From: Rhodospirillales bacterium RIFCSPLOWO2_12_FULL_67_15
GTDB lineage: Bacteria; Pseudomonadota; Alphaproteobacteria; Rhodospirillales; 2-12-FULL-67-15
Direction of reading: 5' to 3'
Assembly: GCA_001830475.1 (NCBI GenBank)
Contig: MIAC01000100.1
Span: 1 to 7,888, forward strand
Length of the DNA: 7,888 nt
Of the stretch, positions 5,279 through 7,888 are shown in pieces (within the stretch, counting starts at the first letter, position 1; the number at the start of each line of letters is the position of its first letter). A program made the translations under genes and the position numbers. The notes beneath the pieces are model-generated. The model was not told the DNA's origin. It worked only from the letters and a program-made list of their open reading frames with translations, and did no database searches.

Positions 5279-7093
5279 TCAGGAAATCAGCCGTGCCCGG
5301 ACGTAATCTCCGGGCGCGTTAGCGAGCGCCTTGAGCCCGCCGGTGCCGGGCGCGCGCGCCGGAACCTCGTCGCCCGCGAACGCCTTGACCCAGACGTCCC
5401 AGTCCGGCCACCAGGAGCCCTCGCGCTGCGCCGCTTGGGCGATCCAGTCGTCCGGATCCTTGGGGAGCTTGGCGTTGTCCCAGTAGCAGTACTTCTTCGC
5501 CGCCGGCGGATTGACGACGCCGGCGATATGGCCCGAGGCCGCGAGCACGAACCGCTTCGGCCCGCCGTAAAGCTGGGTCGCGACGTAAACCGACTTCCAC
5601 GGCGCGATGTGGTCCTCGCGCGTGGCCATGATGTAGGTCGGAACCTTGATCTTGCGGAGGTCGAGCGCGACATTGGCGAGCGCGATGCCGCCCGGCTCCG
5701 AGAGTTTGTTCTCGTGGTACATCGTGCGGAGATAGAAAGAGTGCATCGCCGCCGGCATCCGCGTCGAATCCGAGTTCCAGTAGAGCAGGTCGAACGGGAA
5801 CGGCTCCTTGCCGAGCAGGTAGTTGTTGACGACGAACGACCAGATCAGGTCGGTCCCGCGCATCATGTTGAAAGCCGCGGACATCTCGTTGCCTTCGAGA
5901 TAACCGCGCTTGCCCATGGAGCTTTCGAGGCTGGCGAGCTGCTGTTCGTCGATGAAGACGCCGAGTTCGCCGGAATCCTCGAAGTCCACCATCGAGGTGA
6001 AGAAGGTCGCGCTCTTGATCCGGGCGGCGAGCTTCTTGTCGCCCTTCGCCGCCAGGTAGGCGAGCGTGCAGGCGAGCAGGGTCCCGCCGATGCAATAGCC
6101 GATGACGTTGGCGCCGTCCTCGCCGGTGGCCCGCTCGACCGCGCCGAGCGCGGCGATCGGACCGTCGAGCATGTAGTCGTCGAACGTCTTGGCGGCGAGT
6201 TTGGCGTCGGGGTTGACCCAGCTGATGACGAAGACGGTGTGGCCCTGGTCCACGGCGTACTTGATGAACGAATTCTCCTGGCGCAAATCCAGGATATAGA
6301 ACTTGTTGATCCACGGTGGCACGATCAAGAGCGGGGTCCGGCGCACGGCCGGGGTCGAGGGCTGGTACTGGATCAGCTCCATCAGCTCGTTGCGGAAGAC
6401 GACCTTGCCCGGGCTGACGGCGATGTTCTTGCCGACCTCGAAGGCGTTCACGTCGGTCATGCGGATGGCGAGCCGCCCCTTGCCGCGCTCCAGGTCGGTG
6501 AGCAGGTTGCTGAGCCCGCGGACCAGGTTGTCGCCGCCCGTTTCCATGGTCGCGCGCAGCACTTCGGGGTTGGTCATCACGAAGTTGCTGGGCGAGAGCG
6601 CCTCGACGAACTGGCGGGTGTAAAAATCCACTTTCTTGGCGGTGCGGCGGTCCATGCCTTCGACGTCGCGCACGGTCGATTGCAGCCAGCGCGAGGTCAG
6701 CAGGTAGGACTGCTTGACGTAATCGAAAATCTGGTTGTCGGACCAGGCGGCGTCCTTGAAACGGCGGTCGCCGCGTTCGGGAGCGGCGATCGGGGGGGCG
6801 TCGAGACCCATCATCCGCGCCGCCGTGTTCTGCCACAGGCCGAGGTAATCCTGCCATAGCGACATCTGGGCGTGCGCCATGCGTACCGGATCGGCCATCA
6901 GCCGCGCCGTCATCTCGAGAAACGCGTTGCCGATGTTGAGCGGATCGGGCGTGGACGAAGAAGCGATCTCGGGCCCGTGGCGGGTGAGAAAGTCCACCAC
7001 CAGCCGCTGCGACCGTTCGGCGACGTCCGCCATGCTGGCCGCGGGCCGCTCGGTTGTGCCCGCGCCGGCGCGTTTTTCTTTGCTGTCGCTCAT
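5279..7093 (-). CDS. phaC: Class I poly(3-hydroxyalkanoate) synthase
   Basis: PhaC polymerises (R)-3-hydroxyacyl-CoA, mainly (R)-3-hydroxybutyryl-CoA, into polyester at the surface of PHA granules. The protein is 604 residues, the normal class I length. The N-terminal region (about 1-210) carries SPSNFVMTNPEVL. The alpha/beta-hydrolase core has the lipase-like box GYCIGG with nucleophile Cys334, catalytic Asp494 (REDHIAPW) and His522 (SGHIAGVVNPP). Spacing of 160 and 28 residues nearly equals that of Cupriavidus PhaC (Cys319, Asp480, His508). WWPDWDVWV near the C-terminus is typical. The ATG at 7093 is chosen: AAGGGG lies 7 nt upstream, and the upstream 38 codons to a start near 7207 lack PhaC character. 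No phasin, phaA, phaB or phaR gene is in the window. Its end abuts the convergent gene with no gap. Identity is near certain. Confidence 0.98.
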   Translation of the reverse strand: MSDSKEKRAGAGTTERPAASMADVAERSQRLVVDFLTRHGPEIASSSTPDPLNIGNAFLEMTARLMADPVRMAHAQMSLWQDYLGLWQNTAARMMGLDAPPIAAPERGDRRFKDAAWSDNQIFDYVKQSYLLTSRWLQSTVRDVEGMDRRTAKKVDFYTRQFVEALSPSNFVMTNPEVLRATMETGGDNLVRGLSNLLTDLERGKGRLAIRMTDVNAFEVGKNIAVSPGKVVFRNELMELIQYQPSTPAVRRTPLLIVPPWINKFYILDLRQENSFIKYAVDQGHTVFVISWVNPDAKLAAKTFDDYMLDGPIAALGAVERATGEDGANVIGYCIGGTLLACTLAYLAAKGDKKLAARIKSATFFTSMVDFEDSGELGVFIDEQQLASLESSMGKRGYLEGNEMSAAFNMMRGTDLIWSFVVNNYLLGKEPFPFDLLYWNSDSTRMPAAMHSFYLRTMYHENKLSEPGGIALANVALDLRKIKVPTYIMATREDHIAPWKSVYVATQLYGGPKRFVLAASGHIAGVVNPPAAKKYCYWDNAKLPKDPDDWIAQAAQREGSWWPDWDVWVKAFAGDEVPARAPGTGGLKALANAPGDYVRARLIS

Positions 7094-7327
7094 GGGCCTG
7101 CCCCTTCGTCTTATATCATTGCAGGCTGGGGGGTTGGAGGTATATGGGGGTCTTCTCCGTATCCGCCAAGGGATGCCGCGCCCGGTTAACCACGTTTCGT
7201 CGGGCATGTTGGCGATTCGGTCGCGCGTGCGCTATGCTGCGGCGCAACAAGCGAGTGGTCGTGCCGCGGCATTGCCAGAGCGTTCATGCGGAATTAAGAG
7301 ATCGAACATTAATGCATATGAATAGTA

Positions 7328-7368
7328 GGGGCGCATCATCTAAAGCGCGCGGGGATTCGCCCGCGCGC
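7328..7368 (+). repeat. Dispersed palindromic repeat, copy B
   Basis: The block GGGGCGCATC (7328-7337), a 7-nt spacer (7338-7344) and a perfect 24-nt inverted repeat (7345-7368; 9-bp arms, loop GATTCG) make up this copy. The hairpin is identical, in inverse orientation, to copy A at 4613-4636. It is intergenic, 48 bp before the lipoprotein start. Confidence 0.85.
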
Positions 7369-7370
7369 CC

Positions 7371-7384
7371 GGATGCGCGCATCC
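7371..7384. repeat. 14-nt perfect palindrome
   Basis: GGATGCGCGCATCC begins 2 nt after repeat copy B. It may extend the repeat element or be an operator in the lipoprotein leader. Nothing further can be assigned. Confidence 0.45.
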
Positions 7385-7415
7385 TCCTTGTGGGGTCTCG
7401 GAGGCGTCGTCGTTC

Positions 7416-7888
7416 ATGACACGAAAACGCAAGATATTTTCCGCCGCGATGCCGCTCGGCGCCTTGCTTCTGCTCGGGGCGTGCGCCTCGATTCCGGACG
7501 CGGCCAATCCGGCGCATTGGTACCGGAGCACGGCCGATTATTTCTCCGGCGACGACGCCGAAGCGGAGAAAAAGAAGCAAGAGGCGGAAAGACAGAAACA
7601 GCGCCAGGCGCGGGCCCAAGCCCAGGGGTCCGCTCAAGCGGCTCCCGCGCAACCGGCGCGCAGATCCGAAACGAGCGATGTCGCCGAGCGAATCGCGCGC
7701 CCCGCCGGGCGCGGCCTGCTCGCCGATAGCGGCGGCGGGCAACCCCGCTATGCCGCGGCCATCCCGCGGCAAACAGAAGATTCCGGAACGCCGGCTTCGC
7801 GCGCGGCTCCGGCACCGGTCGCGCCGACGATCGCGGCGGCCGAGCCGCCGCCCGCGCCCGCGCCGCGCGCGCCGGTCAGCGCGGCCGC
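7416..7888 (+). CDS. Lipoprotein, 3'-truncated by the window
   Basis: The reading frame is open from the ATG at 7416 to the window end (157 codons visible). GGAGG lies at 7400-7404, 11 nt upstream. The N-terminus is a type II (lipoprotein) signal peptide: basic MTRKRK, a hydrophobic stretch, then lipobox LLGAC with Cys23 as the predicted lipidated residue. The mature part opens with NPAHWYRSTADYFSG. A Lys/Glu/Gln/Arg-rich segment follows (about 52-75), then an Ala/Pro-rich linker to the window edge. Such a linker often tethers a periplasmic or peptidoglycan-binding domain, for example OmpA-like. The NPxxWY start reminds me of alphaproteobacterial OmpA-family lipoproteins, but no such domain is visible here. 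It is probably outer-membrane anchored. Lipoprotein call firm; function unknown. Confidence 0.85.
   Translation, partial: MTRKRKIFSAAMPLGALLLLGACASIPDAANPAHWYRSTADYFSGDDAEAEKKKQEAERQKQRQARAQAQGSAQAAPAQPARRSETSDVAERIARPAGRGLLADSGGGQPRYAAAIPRQTEDSGTPASRAAPAPVAPTIAAAEPPPAPAPRAPVSAA

Larger units (their letters stand above)
7094..7415. other. Divergent intergenic region (phaC / lipoprotein)
   Basis: These 322 bp hold no convincing gene. On the phaC side there is the purine-rich ribosome binding site AAGGGG (7101-7106, minus strand). Upstream is a weak sigma70-like pair on the minus strand: TTGGCG, 17 nt, CATATA (about 7142-7170). An AT-rich patch at 7291-7327 (ATTAATGCATATG) stands out from the GC-rich background. 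Repeat copy B (7328-7368) and a 14-nt palindrome (7371-7384) follow. GGAGG at 7400-7404 serves the lipoprotein gene. Promoter assignments are tentative. Confidence 0.65.

Noticed and set aside
5435..6859. 474-codon open frame on the plus strand opposite phaC
   Set aside because: The translation is low-complexity and antisense to a complete PhaC with its full catalytic triad. It is a shadow frame.
7094..7207. 38-codon N-terminal extension of PhaC
   Set aside because: ATG at 7093 has a good ribosome binding site and gives the normal class I length. The extension has no PhaC character.
7272..7300. TTGCCA with a downstream TAAGAG as a sigma70 promoter for the lipoprotein gene
   Set aside because: The -35 is good but the -10 matches only 3 of 6 positions at 17-nt spacing, so it is not listed as a feature.
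1..7888. tRNA, rRNA, CRISPR array, insertion sequence or integrase
   Set aside because: No cloverleaf, rRNA motif, spaced repeat array or transposase/recombinase motif was seen on either strand.

Overview
The window is GC-rich and protein-dense. It looks like an alphaproteobacterial chromosome, perhaps Rhodospirillales-like. The grounds are high-GC codon use, a class I PHA synthase, and a short 'CCCGCGAAGGCGGG' hairpin repeat of a kind common in alphaproteobacterial intergenic DNA. This placement is inference; there is no rRNA or tRNA marker here.

Layout. (1) Positions 1-2464, plus strand: the 3' part of a MeaB/ArgK-type G-protein chaperone, overlapping by 4 nt the large subunit of a B12-dependent acyl-CoA mutase. 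The mutase is the split form, with no cobalamin domain. Its three specificity-determining positions (Ile86, Asp113, Gln204) match 2-hydroxyisobutyryl-CoA mutase (HcmA), not methylmalonyl-CoA mutase. The small B12-binding subunit is not in view. (2) Positions 2493-4426, minus strand: a probable two-gene operon of a 2OG-Fe(II) oxygenase-like protein followed by a protein with three tandem RidA/YjgF-like modules. A perfect FNR/FixK-type box lies upstream, with a plausible -10 element at class II spacing on the oxygenase side. (3) Positions 4427-4792: a divergent regulatory region with the FNR box, a repeat copy and a CtrA-like direct repeat. (4) Positions 4793-5278, plus strand: a small membrane-anchored coiled-coil protein whose C-terminal third is built from palindromic repeat DNA. 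Its stop codon abuts the stop of the next gene. (5) Positions 5279-7093, minus strand: class I polyhydroxyalkanoate synthase (phaC). (6) Positions 7094-7415: a divergent intergenic region with another repeat copy. (7) Positions 7416-7888, plus strand: the start of a lipoprotein gene that runs off the window.

How the genes may work together. The mutase family interconverts 2-hydroxyisobutyryl-CoA and 3-hydroxybutyryl-CoA, and PhaC polymerises (R)-3-hydroxybutyryl-CoA. Branched hydroxy acids could therefore feed the PHA pool, but this link is inferred from proximity and chemistry. The oxygenase/RidA pair has no assignable substrate. A roughly 31-42 nt repeat occurs three times: inverted copies in both intergenic regions and a partial copy inside the small membrane-protein gene.
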